Positions 43,531-53,489 of a stretch of DNA of 64,000 nucleotides are shown here, piece after piece. The stretch is from Diogma glabrata (Eukaryota; Arthropoda; Insecta; Diptera; Cylindrotomidae), in assembly GCA_963693315.1 (NCBI GenBank), contig OY856188.1, forward strand, positions 218,259,396-218,323,395. Reading direction: 5' to 3'. Positions within the stretch are counted from its first letter, which is position 1. Each line of letters starts with the position of its first letter. Below the pieces are notes generated by a model, which made no database searches, had not been told where the DNA came from, and saw nothing but the letters and a program-made list of their open reading frames with translations. The position numbers and the translations under genes are program-made.

Positions 43531-43856
43531 CACCATGAATTCAAGGTAAAAATCAAGATTTCTACTCTTGAAATCACAAAAACGTCGCCATCCCCTCCAT
43601 GACAGAAAACCACCGAACTACTTCCACTTATTAAGCTGTATCTGGGATCGAGATACCCACAGTTACCGGCGTCAAGACCGATGACCGGTTCCAACACTCA
43701 TGAAGTCCTTAAGAACTTCACTGAGCATTGAGACCGACCATCCATCCGAACGTCAGCACCATGGACACCCCGATGCAACCAGTAAGTATGACCTGAAGAT
43801 GTGAACCTCAGAGACGACAATCAGCCAGAGGAACAACCCTACCTAACGAAAAGACA

Positions 43857-45656
43857 TCATTCCCTGATGTCTTTCGCGTGATGGACTCCAAGATTCTTAC
43901 CGCTCATATCTGTGCACTCGTAGAGTACATTTCCAATCTTAGTCTTAATCATTGCAGGTAAGAACTTTGGAGCCAATTTTGCCGAGAACTTTTTGGTAGC
44001 GTCACTCAAATGATGTTGCCGTACAAACACCCGTTGTTGTGGTTGAAAAGTCCGTAATTTAGATCGCAGGTTGTACTGATGTTGCGATTTCTTAAAAGCT
44101 GCTTTTAAATTTTCCTGAACACGGTTCCTAAGCAGAGTCAAATGATCAGAGCGTTTTAATTCCTCACCAGCATCTTCACCAAGCTGGTGTAGTGATCTCA
44201 ACAAATGGTAAGTATTTCCATCCGAGATTGGATGTTGACCAAATAATAAATAGTACGGTGAGTACTTGGTAGCAGAATGTACTGCAGCCCGCAGTGCATA
44301 TGCGATTTCACCAATTTGTGAGTCCCACTTGGTATGTTGACCTTTTATGAACGCTCGAATTGCTGCTAGAACTGACCTATTGACCCGCTCTGACGCGTTG
44401 CTTTGAGGACTATAAACACCGGTCCTAATGTGTTTAATGCCGAAATCTGACAAAAGACTTTGAAAGTTCCTACTAGTGAACTGTTTGCCATTGTCACTGT
44501 GCAGAAACTCTGGTACCCCATATGTAAGAAACACTTCGTTCTTTAGAAAAGCATTCACCTTCGGTGAAGTTGCGTTTCTAAGTGGTTTCAGTAGTACAAA
44601 CTTCGTAGCATGATCCAGAACTATCAATAACACCGTATTCCCAAGTGTAGAACGAGGGTACGGTCCCAAAAAATCTATGTAGACTCTCTGCCATGGACGT
44701 GCTGTTTCGAATTGATATTGCATCGGAGGACGCAATATCTGATTCGTGGCTTTTGTTTGTTTACATGTGTCGCAGGACACAACATAGTTGTGTACCTGTG
44801 ACGCCATGCCGGGCCAATAATAAAGACGTCGAAGTAATTCTAAAGTCTTTTTAACACCTCCATGAGCAGCAGTACTATCATCATGATGTTTCTGAATCAT
44901 GTTGGAAGTCATCGGTTTTGGTACCCAGAGTTTCCACACAGGAACATCGTTGGGTATTGCATCAGGTCTTGGCTTAATACGTATGTATAGCTTATCATCC
45001 ACGACTTTAACTGAAGGAAAGTCCTTGGGTGATGATTGAACTTTAGCTATCATATCTGTATACTCTTTGTGCCGATAACCTTCATTGTCGATTTTAATTT
45101 CACTGATGTGATGTACTAATGCTTCCGTCAATTCCTCGTGTGTATCGTCATAAAGACGAGATAGAGCATCAGGGACTATATTTTGGGTACCTTTTTGGGG
45201 GACAATGGTAAAATCCATATGTTGGAGTTTTAGGCTCCACCTAGCCAGACGACCACTCAAGTCTTTCTGTGACATAAGCCACTTCAGACTTGAGTGATCA
45301 GTCACAATTGTAAATCGGTGACCTTCAACATAGCCCCTGAATTTCTTCACACTCAGAATTGCCGCAAGACATTCAAGCTCAGAAACAGAATAGTTTCGTT
45401 GAGCTTTATTAAGTTTTTTCGACATGAAGGCTATCGGACACTCTTGTCCGTCTTCGTCGATCTGATACAGTACACTACCTATCCCTGTCAGACTCGCATC
45501 GCATCTAATAAAGAACTCTTTATTATAATCAGGGTTTACTAATACCGGTGCTGTAGTCAGCAATCGTTTTAAATTTTCGAAAGCAGCTTGCGCTTCCAAT
45601 GTCCATTTCAATTTTCCCGAACTCTTTTTTAATAAATCTGTAATTGGTGATACCAC
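43857..45656 (-). CDS. pol: Gypsy pol, second part: RNase H and integrase
   Basis: This is a 599-codon frame in the same phase as the first pol part, opened again after a TAA at 45,681-45,683. The first ATG is internal and the protein would normally be continuous with the RT. Near residues 15-170 lies RNase H ('FFIRCDASLTGIGSVLYQ', 'SVSELECLAAI', 'IVTDHSSLKWLM', 'VPDALSRL'). Residues ~255-305 form the integrase HHCC zinc domain ('HHDDSTAAHGGVKKT', 'SCDTCKQTK'). The catalytic core follows, with D in 'YIDFLGPY', D in 'HSDNGKQF' and E in 'NASERVNR'; I count 34 residues between the last two. The tail ('QQRVFVR', 'KLAPKFLPAMI', 'YEC') resembles the GPY/F region. All catalytic residues appear intact. 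Confidence 0.95.
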   Translation of the reverse strand: MVSPITDLLKKSSGKLKWTLEAQAAFENLKRLLTTAPVLVNPDYNKEFFIRCDASLTGIGSVLYQIDEDGQECPIAFMSKKLNKAQRNYSVSELECLAAILSVKKFRGYVEGHRFTIVTDHSSLKWLMSQKDLSGRLARWSLKLQHMDFTIVPQKGTQNIVPDALSRLYDDTHEELTEALVHHISEIKIDNEGYRHKEYTDMIAKVQSSPKDFPSVKVVDDKLYIRIKPRPDAIPNDVPVWKLWVPKPMTSNMIQKHHDDSTAAHGGVKKTLELLRRLYYWPGMASQVHNYVVSCDTCKQTKATNQILRPPMQYQFETARPWQRVYIDFLGPYPRSTLGNTVLLIVLDHATKFVLLKPLRNATSPKVNAFLKNEVFLTYGVPEFLHSDNGKQFTSRNFQSLLSDFGIKHIRTGVYSPQSNASERVNRSVLAAIRAFIKGQHTKWDSQIGEIAYALRAAVHSATKYSPYYLLFGQHPISDGNTYHLLRSLHQLGEDAGEELKRSDHLTLLRNRVQENLKAAFKKSQHQYNLRSKLRTFQPQQRVFVRQHHLSDATKKFSAKLAPKFLPAMIKTKIGNVLYECTDMSGKNLGVHHAKDIRE

Positions 45657-45680
45657 GCTTGCATAATTTGGTATGAAACG

Positions 45681-46946
45681 TTAGTACCAACCAGCCATTC
45701 CCAATAATCTCCGTATTTGTTTCACTGTTGACGGAGCTGGATACTCAGCAACAGCTCTTACCTTGTCAGGGTCTGTTCGAAGACCATCTTCACCAACCAA
45801 AAATCCTAAGTATTTCACCTCTCTCAGAACAAATTTACTTTTCTTGAGGTTTATTGTTAACCCAGCCGCTCTTAACAATGAAGAGACTTTGGACAGCAAT
45901 TCCATATGTTCCTGGAACGTGGAAGAGACTACCAATAGATCATCTAAATAAACAAAGACATTTTCGTGATATTGATGTGGTATCACTTTGTGCATTAGCC
46001 GACACATTGTCTGGGGAGCATTGCACAATCCAAAGGGCATAACCCGGAATTGATACAATGGACGACCAGGCACTGTGAAGGCTGTCTTGTCTCTAGATGC
46101 TTCTGCCAGAGGAATCTGCCAGAAAGCATCTTTGAGATCAATACTTGAAATGTACTTTGTGCTATTTAGACGACCTAGTAAGCCATCAATCAAGGGAAGT
46201 GGGTAAGCGTCCTTTTTCGTTAGTGAATTGACACGACGGCTATCAATACATAATCTGTTTTTACCAGATTCTTTTTGTACCAAAACCACTGGCGAGCACC
46301 AAGAACTGTTACTCTCTTCGATCACGCCCATTTGAAGCATTCGGTCGAGTTCGGCATAAACCTTTAGTTGAACAGCCGGCGATGTGGGATAGTGCCTCTG
46401 TTTAACAGGTGCATTATCACCAACATCGATGACATGTTCAACCAAAGAAGTCTTTCCGAGTCCAGACACTTCAAATGACGGGAAAGAATCCTTGATCATA
46501 TCCAGTTCATGTTGCTGATCAGTGGTGAGGTTATGTGTATTAAAAGTTTGTAGCTCTGTGCGAGTCAGTTCACTAACAAATGAAGGAACAATACCAAATT
46601 TCTCCCAGAAATCTATGCCCAGGTAGAGCTCTTCTCGTAATCCAGGAACTATATGGAACCGCATTGGTTTAGTGGAGCCATTCACAGTTATTGGAATTTC
46701 TATGTAACCCAAAATTTTTGTTGCAGTACCATCTACCGTACGAATACACGATGTGTACTTACGGTAAGTTGTACCTGATGATTCCAATAAATCCAAGGAA
46801 TTTCTTCCAAGTATTGTGATTGACGCTCCACTATCCAATAGACCTGAGATATGTTTGTCCAAAATTTTTATTGTTAGTCGCAGCCGAGGATCCTTTGTCT
46901 CTGAAAGGATAGATGAAATACAAGCTTTACGAAATAATTTCCTCAT
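45681..46946 (-). CDS. pol: Gypsy pol, first part: protease and reverse transcriptase
   Basis: This is a 421-codon frame. 'ISGLLDSGASITILG' near residue 38 is the aspartic protease active site. The RT follows with 'GVIEESNSSWCSPVVLVQKE', 'RLCIDSRRVNSLTKKDAYPLPLI', 'SSIDLKDAFWQIPL' (first catalytic Asp), 'RVMPFGLCNAPQTMCRLM' and 'VFVYLDDLLVVS' (catalytic Asp pair), ending in 'RLLGMAGWY'. A TAA directly follows this 'GWY', where Gypsy elements normally have an arginine codon before 'RFIPNY'. The frame is offset from gag (which ends 47,035), so normal expression would need a frameshift or reinitiation. The ATG at 46,946 may not be the true start because the frame is open upstream. Confidence 0.95.
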   Translation of the reverse strand: MRKLFRKACISSILSETKDPRLRLTIKILDKHISGLLDSGASITILGRNSLDLLESSGTTYRKYTSCIRTVDGTATKILGYIEIPITVNGSTKPMRFHIVPGLREELYLGIDFWEKFGIVPSFVSELTRTELQTFNTHNLTTDQQHELDMIKDSFPSFEVSGLGKTSLVEHVIDVGDNAPVKQRHYPTSPAVQLKVYAELDRMLQMGVIEESNSSWCSPVVLVQKESGKNRLCIDSRRVNSLTKKDAYPLPLIDGLLGRLNSTKYISSIDLKDAFWQIPLAEASRDKTAFTVPGRPLYQFRVMPFGLCNAPQTMCRLMHKVIPHQYHENVFVYLDDLLVVSSTFQEHMELLSKVSSLLRAAGLTINLKKSKFVLREVKYLGFLVGEDGLRTDPDKVRAVAEYPAPSTVKQIRRLLGMAGWY

Positions 46947-47034
46947 CCTCCAATATCTAATGTTACGTTCAAGACGTCTAAAATTGTAATGTAATTGTGA
47001 TGTAATGATGGGAAATTAAATATACTGGGTGATT

Positions 47035-48834
47035 TTATTCTGGTTTCCTGAGTGGTGATCGATCGTCCTGCGTTGCTACATCTCTCGTCGTTTTCTTCGG
47101 GCTCATTGGATGTTGAACCGAGGGTACCATCCCCGAAGCATGTACTCTCGGACGGAAGTTTACCGACGGGTGACAATATGAACAATTTGCATAAACCACA
47201 TCTGGTTTGTTACATTTCCAGCAGTGCAATTTTATCCGATTCTTAGAGCAATCAGGAGCTCGATGACCATTTACTCCACATCTGAAGCACACTATTGGTT
47301 GTCTAGACATTGATGGACCAGGTTGACTGTTGTCAAATGTTATGCTAGGTCGCTGCAATATCCGTCTCTGTGTTGAATCCACCGCATCAATATATCCATG
47401 TTGTTCTGCTTCAGCATCCACCTCATAATCATCCATTTGTTGTACCTCGCTAATTCTTAAATTTGATGTTCTGGTTGGAACTGGTGTGGACCACAAACGT
47501 TCAAACTTCTGACATAGAGTCCGAAGTTCATCAATAGAATGTATTGTTGCTGCAAGTGTAGCATTTTTGAGCTCCACACTAAGTCCCTCCCGAGCAATCT
47601 CTAGCATTTCTCGGTCAGCAAATGGACGTGCTAAGCGACGGTTTAACGAACCAATCTCCACCAGATATTCGTATACGCTCTCCTTTGACTTTTGTTTGCG
47701 GTTCAGAAGAACGCGCAAGATCGCCTTATCATCAGTGAGCGTACCGAAGGTTTGAAGGAGTCCCTCCCTTAGCACTGGATAGGTCACCACCTCATATTCA
47801 TGAGTTAAGTTCAAATAGTATCTGTCGGCAGCCCCCTTGAGATACCGTGGAACGATAGACCTAAGGTCGTCCCAATTCACGCGGTCCCTCCTGGCAGCCG
47901 CCTCAACTCTGTGAACGAACTCATGAACATCAGGAGAGTGACCATCTCCTGTGAAGGTTGGAACCCAATTTGAGTCATAACGACTCAAATTGTTCCCACG
48001 AACCCCTCGGTACTCCACTGGTGCTAACGCTGGAGCCGCGTCACGCCATACCTGAGGAGGTTGGTTGTATGGTGGTGGTGCTGTTAGTGGAGCTTGTGGA
48101 TATAATGGTGGTGGTTGTACCTGTGGTACTGATGGATAATTTAATGATAATTGCGGTTGTACTAATGCTGGACTATTGTGTATGTGTTCAGCTTGGAGTG
48201 ATGGACCCAATTGTGGTATTGCAAAGTCCTCTGCTCTCAAACCTGATTGCTGAAAATATGCCGGTGGTAATTGATCCGACCGTCTCTGTTGTTGATGGTC
48301 TGTACGATTCAGACTATTTATTGTCTCAGTTATTGGCTGTACTGGGATCGGTGTGGATCTCTCACCTGGTCGAAAAGCAGGTGAAGCAGATGGAGCAGAT
48401 GATACTCCTGGTTTATTCTGTATAATTGGACGTGTTGACAGTGATCCTATTATATCCCAAGCGCGTGACAATTGCGAGATAGCGTAGGTGCGGGCTTCTT
48501 GCAAGTCATTGCGAGGACCCAACCTATTCATCCTACCTGTATAATGCAACACTCGATTCGCCAAACCATCTAAGAAGGTCTGATCAATCGGTGGCTGAAG
48601 TCGTCGTACTTGATTTAAAATAAGTTGTGCTGCCTGCACCACCATTTGAGATTCCTCTATCAAATCTCTCGCATGAGACACTGTTATTGGAACTGACCCA
48701 TGATCTACATGGTTTCGCAGTTCCTCTGCCCAATCGGCCCCCCCGAAGTTCACACCCCGAACCAAACATTCGACCAGTAGTTCGCTGGGTTCCAGACCAT
48801 AGAACGGATGGTCAACGTCTATTTGGTTTGACAT
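47035..48834 (-). CDS. gag: Gypsy gag
   Basis: The frame has 600 codons from the ATG at 48,834, preferred over the in-frame ATG at 48,870 because of its AAA context and the start 'MSNQIDVDHPF'. Residues ~1-150 are helical and charged. Residues ~150-280 are rich in P, Q and Y. Then comes the capsid-like retrotransposon Gag domain ('WVPTFTGDGHSPDVHEFVHRV', 'YLKGAADRYYLNL', 'LLQTFGTLTDDKAILRVLLN', 'ESVYEYLVEI'), about residues 285-460. A CCHC zinc knuckle ('CFRCGVNGHRAPDC') lies near residue 515. It is followed by a second cysteine cluster ('CWKCNKPDVVYANCSYC') that may form another zinc site. The frame is intact. The product would form the virus-like particle in the cytoplasm. Confidence 0.93.
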   Translation of the reverse strand: MSNQIDVDHPFYGLEPSELLVECLVRGVNFGGADWAEELRNHVDHGSVPITVSHARDLIEESQMVVQAAQLILNQVRRLQPPIDQTFLDGLANRVLHYTGRMNRLGPRNDLQEARTYAISQLSRAWDIIGSLSTRPIIQNKPGVSSAPSASPAFRPGERSTPIPVQPITETINSLNRTDHQQQRRSDQLPPAYFQQSGLRAEDFAIPQLGPSLQAEHIHNSPALVQPQLSLNYPSVPQVQPPPLYPQAPLTAPPPYNQPPQVWRDAAPALAPVEYRGVRGNNLSRYDSNWVPTFTGDGHSPDVHEFVHRVEAAARRDRVNWDDLRSIVPRYLKGAADRYYLNLTHEYEVVTYPVLREGLLQTFGTLTDDKAILRVLLNRKQKSKESVYEYLVEIGSLNRRLARPFADREMLEIAREGLSVELKNATLAATIHSIDELRTLCQKFERLWSTPVPTRTSNLRISEVQQMDDYEVDAEAEQHGYIDAVDSTQRRILQRPSITFDNSQPGPSMSRQPIVCFRCGVNGHRAPDCSKNRIKLHCWKCNKPDVVYANCSYCHPSVNFRPRVHASGMVPSVQHPMSPKKTTRDVATQDDRSPLRKPE

Positions 48835-50590
48835 TTTGATGGTAAAATTTATAAAATCATGAACTCGCAAACACCAACAATACTAAAACCAATTCTCAAC
48901 AACAATAAAAAAGTAGTTAGTACTCTGTAAAAGTGAAAACGAAAGACGCAAAACGAACAAAAAAAACAACGAACGCCCCAAAAAAAAGATTTTGTAAAAA
49001 CAAACTGTACAAGAACAAAAAAAAACCGCTGTCGCCGCCAATCTTTACTGAATCTTTTACAAAAGTTCCTGAAATATTGTATGTGTAAAAATATAATTTA
49101 TTTATTTAATTTCAGATATACTGAAATATATATATATATATACCTAAAATTAGTTATTGACGATAGCACCCCTAAGAATATTTATTTATTTTTAAAAGAA
49201 AATTGAAAAATAAAAATATCTAGAAGAATGTTTATTTATTGGATGCACCGTCCTAACTCTGAAATATTGATTTATTTTTTTTTTTAAAAAATAAAAAATA
49301 TTTATTTATATCTTGATGTAATTTGCTTAGTTAAAAAAAAATTATTTATTTAGTTACCTAAAATTAACTTAAATTTAAAAAAAATTATTTATTTAATAAA
49401 AATTTTATTTAATTAATTTTCGAAAAATTTGTTTTATTTATTTTGTTTTTTATTTAATATAATAAGAGATTCCCAAAATCAAGATTCGTCTGGAGACAAT
49501 TTAAAAAGTAAGTATGGCTACAATATCCATTTCATTCAAATTTGAAATATCGCGCTCGCGAGCCCACTCCAACAATGCATGTGAGAACTGACTAGAAAAG
49601 CCCCTAACGACCAGATTCTACAGAACAGATTCTCCCCAACCTAATAAAATCAATCACAACTGTCACGATTAGACACTAGGTCCATTTCTACTGACCCAGT
49701 TGTGCTTGTTTAACCTACAAATAAATTACAACTAAACCTAATGCGAAAGTTGAAGAACGCTCCCGAGCACCAGACTTCAAATCTTAAACTCTATGAAAAA
49801 TTGTTCTATTGCAAAACTAGATGTAAAAATGGAAAAGTATGAATTTGTATGAGGTGAAGCCTCTGATCCTGAAAGCAAAGTACAATTGGTTCTTCTCTTC
49901 ATTACACCGAAGAAGCCTCTGAGCAAAGAATGGTACTACTGGTTTGCACCTAAGTACAAACACAGCAACACCACTCCTCGTCCCTGAGGACTTCCTCGCC
50001 GAATGAAGAGAAGAAACCAATGTTCTTCGATCGCATAACCCCGATGGCCATAGGCGATCTAAGAACGACATCAATGTTAAGGGGATAAGCCCCATGGATG
50101 GCTTGTTAGGCCTACCGCTGGGAAAGAGATTAATTATAACCTAGTACAATACCATCTATATATATAAAAACACCATAAATTGGTTTTCCAAAAGAAATTC
50201 AAAAAAGTTAATCACCAATAAAAAATTGAAAATACAAAAAATATATCCTGCACACACACATATCATGTTCAATGAGCGAATTCAACGAACCATTGTACTT
50301 GTATTTGTATACAATAACCTATTTACAACTATGTACAAGAATATTTACAATATGTACAACCCTGTACATTGACAGTACCAAAAAATATTTACAAAATATG
50401 TGCAATGTCATTCCAAAATATGTACACGATTATATGCAAAAAGATATATGAACTATATACAAAAAAATTATTTACAAATATGTACAATATGTACAAAACA
50501 AATTCAAAATGACAGCACAAAAAAACAATCTCCAAAAAAAATTGCTGTCCCAAAACGGTTTTTTTTCAAACAAGCAAAAAATAATTATCT
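48835..50590 (-). other. Gypsy leader region between extra ORF and gag
   Basis: About 1.75 kb of transcribed leader lies on the sense (minus) strand. It is AT-rich next to gag and at 49,080-49,480. It is more GC-rich at 49,560-50,110, where a 92-codon minus-strand frame (49817-50095, starting 'MGLIPLTLMSFLDRLWPSG') has no motif I recognise. A patch at 50,320-50,490 is a loose repeat of ATGTACAA / ATTTACAA. Such a long leader is unusual for Gypsy elements and may hold translation or packaging signals. Confidence 0.7.
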
Positions 50591-51148
50591 TCAATTAATT
50601 ATACAATGAGGAACAGGGGCCTCCTGTGGACCAGACCACTCCTCTAACTGTCGCATGGTCGGTGAGGTGGGAACCACCTCAACCAGCTCCTCTATTTGAG
50701 TACTCTTGGTCGAGGAAGCTCCCAGCTCCACGACCAAGCGACTCTCCTTCGCCTTCTTCCTCCTCTCCTTTCTCTTCAGATGTGAGCTCCTGTTTCTGGA
50801 GATCCTCCTTCTCTCTCTCCAGCCCACATTCACTTCCTCAGTCACTTCATCCATCTCATCCGCTTCCTCATTCACCCGATTCACTTCCTCATTCACTATT
50901 TCACGAATCAGATCACTCAATAACTTATCATACCGTTCTCCATAAATATCATCCATAATTTCCAAATATATTTCATTTTTCACCTCATTCAAAACCACAT
51001 TTATTATTACATCCACCACATTCCTCGCCTCAACCATTCTCTCCTTTCTCTCCACATTCGCTCTCTCATCCACCTCATTCATCCACGGCTCACACCCCCC
51101 TGGCCGACACCTCCTTCTCAACCCCTGGAACCTCCTGATTGTATACAT
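50591..51148 (-). CDS. Extra ORF in the Gypsy leader, charged coiled-coil-like protein
   Basis: I do not recognise this protein. The frame is open from 51,325. I take the ATG at 51,148 (185 codons) because the upstream part is AT-rich and low in complexity ('LYIPLGYIYLYFFLINQILV'), while the composition turns GC-richer and protein-like from there. The product starts basic ('RRFQGLRRRCRPGG') and has a heptad-like acidic region ('NVVLNEVKNEIYLEIMDDI', 'LLSDLIREIVNEEVNRVNEE'). It then has a strongly basic stretch ('SHLKRKERRKKAKESR') that could be a nuclear signal or RNA-binding patch, and a polar tail. It is in the sense orientation, about 260 bp after the primer binding site, so it would be read before gag. 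If the longer start is used, the N-terminus would be a membrane-like segment. Confidence 0.6.
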   Translation of the reverse strand: MYTIRRFQGLRRRCRPGGCEPWMNEVDERANVERKERMVEARNVVDVIINVVLNEVKNEIYLEIMDDIYGERYDKLLSDLIREIVNEEVNRVNEEADEMDEVTEEVNVGWRERRRISRNRSSHLKRKERRKKAKESRLVVELGASSTKSTQIEELVEVVPTSPTMRQLEEWSGPQEAPVPHCIIN

Positions 51149-51390
51149 TATTAAATAAAAATTTTTAAAAAATTCCAAACACACAAAAAAAACCAATATC
51201 TGGTTTATCAAAAAAAAATATAAATATATATATCCCAAAGGAATATATAAAACACCAAACTGGTTTAATAATTTGTTGACCAAACCCAAAAATGTCAAAA
51301 CAGGTTTTATTCGCGCCCGAATCACCTGAAAAAAGTATTTTTCGCGCCGAAAATAGCTCTAACCATACAAATTCAATAATTACACCAGGT

Positions 51391-51407
51391 CTTTGTTACG
51401 GCTGCCA
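51391..51407 (-). promoter_or_regulatory. tRNA primer binding site
   Basis: On the sense strand the 5' LTR is followed by TGGCAGCCGTAAC. TGG is the complement of the tRNA 3' CCA and begins nearly every such site. The first T is shared with the LTR end. The sequence resembles the site used by elements such as 412 and mdg1 (TGGCGACCGTGAC, arginine tRNA), but the exact tRNA is not determined here. It supports the element orientation and the LTR boundary. Confidence 0.8.
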
Positions 51408-52483
51408 CTTCTTACATTTGGACCTTTGTTAACTAATATATTTAAAAAGAATTTACACGGGATGCAGTTTATCCCCACACGAATCCTGAATTTTGGGAAT
51501 CTCTTATGATAAACAAATCTAATCCTTCATTACACAAAAACTACGTATGTATTAATATTAATATATATATATGAAAAAAAAAATTACTTGCATATTCTTC
51601 TGATGGAGTTGATTGAAGTCCTCTTAGGTCAGCAGATCGTTCATCAAATTATGTTGCTCAAATGATTCAAAGAAAAAATTTTATTTCCACAATCCACTGG
51701 TACATTCACGGACCCCAAAATACTTCCAGTATAGCCGTATCAACCATATATCTGACACGTCATTTATTTTGTTTAATTTTACTTTCAATCGCCTTTTAAT
51801 CAATTTACTAGGAAAAAATTGATTTCGTATTTTTAATTTCACTTTCTTTTGTTACTAATTTGAATAACATTATTTTGTTAACAAATTTTTATGTCGTAAC
51901 AATATAATAAAGTTTTATTACTAAAAATATTGTTAATATCAAATTTTATATGCTCATCAGCGTAGAATCTAATTATAAAACAATAATCACATGATAAATT
52001 TAATTTAATTATATATACTCGGTGTTTATTTTTAAAGTAATCAATTTTATTATTTTTTTTTTTTTGCAAAGCTATAAAAAGCCAATAATCATATTAGATA
52101 AAGGATATAACATATATACGTATTACACTTTTAATCGTTTTTAATAATTTTCTTACTATTTTTACTTTTGACTAGATGTGATCTTGTTTAAAATCAAAAC
52201 CGGAATGGTTTACATTAAAATGTTTTCTCTTTAAAGTTAAAAACTGAAATGAATGAATCAAATGTGATTTTCCTTTTTGACATCTTCCGATGTCAAAATA
52301 AATCGGGTAACATCGAAAATTCAGCAAAGATTAATAACGACAACGACATCTGTTCGCTAGAATTGGAAACAAAACTGAGTACGTTCGCCTGCTTTTTATA
52401 GTATATTCAAAATTTAACTAGCAGTTAAGTTTTAGAAAATTTTAAAATTATTATTAATGTAAAAATGAACGTAAACTAATGAA
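51407..52483 (-). repeat. 5' LTR of the Gypsy element
   Basis: It is 1,077 bp, matching 42,454-43,530 base for base in every part I compared. Its sense-strand beginning contains a TATA box and an initiator (see separate entry), so U3 would be only about 110 bp and R-U5 very long. It is flanked on the host side by the Jockey-like ORF2 fragment (52,484 onward). Confidence 0.93.
52374..52400 (-). promoter_or_regulatory. LTR promoter: TATA box and TCAGT initiator
   Basis: On the sense strand TATAAAAAG (52393-52400) is followed, 25 bases from its first T, by TCAGT (52374-52378), the arthropod initiator consensus. The same pair is at 43421-43447 in the 3' LTR. The spacing is slightly shorter than the usual ~30 but plausible. 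It would start transcripts about 107 bp into the LTR. Confidence 0.6.
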
Positions 52484-53460
52484 ATACATTTTTATTGAAT
52501 TGAAAACAAAGAGGAATTTGGTTTTATTATTGTTTTGCGATTATTGCGATCGTTACAGACTTAAGAAGCTCATATTATAAAGTTAATGTATTTCTCAAAT
52601 ATTTTAGCAACAACCGACAAGATTCATATGGGTTTGTAATTTGATGGATCCGCTTTAGCACCTTTTTTGGAACTGCTATAAACTAGCCATTTGCCAAAAA
52701 ATTCTCTTCTTATATGACAAATAGAACATTTTAGTGAGGATTGATGCTAATACCTTAGCAAATGTTTTAAGAATAATTGGAGGAATACTATCTGGCCCAG
52801 ATGTCTTATTATTTTCCGGATTATATTTTAAGGAAAATGATCCGGTCCATTTTGTTAGAAACTACAGGAATTGGCCTAGGTTACAAATTAGGCTCTACTA
52901 ATGGGTTTACAAAAATTGCGTGAACCTCAGCAAATGTAGTAGCTTTTTTCACAATAAATAGATGTTTTTTTGCACATCTATTAGTTTTCTACATACATTT
53001 CTTTCTATATGTTATAATCTAAGGTTTTCAATTTTCATCACGTTTGGTTTAGTTTTACTTTCGAAAAGCATTTTTTTTAAATTTCATTACATTTTTACAT
53101 TTACTCGGAACGATCTATTGGAATAAACTTGCCCATTTCACGTGTATTATTTCTGAAAAGTATATGCAGAAATGTTTGAATTAATTTGCACCTGCTAATA
53201 TGCAGTTTTATAATCCCAAACAAGACTAGGGTAAGATTTAATCTGTTAAGGAATTTATAAATTTAAATATGTTAAAATCAAATTATGATCTGATCCACTA
53301 AAAAGTTCTGATACTCTAAATTGTACCAACGAAAGATCGTTTGTCAAAAAAAAATTAAGCACTTTGGCCAGGATTGTCAGAAACTCTGGTAGGTTGGTCC
53401 ATTATCTGAGTTAAAAAAAATATTAAAACAAAATAATAATAAATAATAATAAAATAGTAT
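52484..53460 (-). pseudogene. Jockey-like ORF2 (endonuclease end, RT start), right of the Gypsy insertion
   Basis: The minus strand from about 53,430 reads 'QPTRVSDNPGQSA', 'FLTNDLSLV.F' (across shifts) and 'FSGSDHNLIL', the end of the APE endonuclease with its catalytic D-H. Then, near 52,800, 'SGPDSIPPIILKTFAKVLASILT' and, at 52,690-52,620, 'WQMASLYSSSKKGAKADPSNYKPI', the first RT motifs. Similarity ends close to the LTR. The C-terminal part of the same gene lies across the Gypsy element at 41,990-42,453. Frameshifts and stops show it was dead before or soon after the insertion. Confidence 0.82.
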
Positions 53461-53489
53461 AAATTTTGTTTGACTAGAATGTTTTCAAT

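Larger units (their letters stand above)
42454..52483 (-). mobile_element. Ty3/Gypsy LTR retrotransposon, 10,030 bp
   Basis: It is a complete element on the minus strand: 5' LTR 51407-52483, primer binding site, 2.5-kb leader with an extra ORF, gag, pol in the order protease, RT, RNase H, integrase, then 3' LTR 42454-43530. The RT-RNaseH-integrase order is that of Ty3/Gypsy. There is no env-like gene: only about 330 bp separate pol from the 3' LTR. The LTRs are the same length and I found no difference in the parts compared, so insertion is recent. A single in-frame stop interrupts pol. No matching target duplication is visible. Confidence 0.95.

Noticed and set aside
43479..43697. 72-codon minus-strand frame after pol, considered as an env remnant
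   Set aside because: Too short, crosses into the LTR, and shows no signal peptide, transmembrane or cleavage-site layout.
47958..48425. 155-codon plus-strand frame
   Set aside because: Lies antisense to the well-supported gag gene; a shadow of its codon pattern.
50626..50958. 110- and 79-codon plus-strand frames
   Set aside because: Both are antisense to the leader ORF; Ser/Pro-rich readings produced by its acidic and basic codons.
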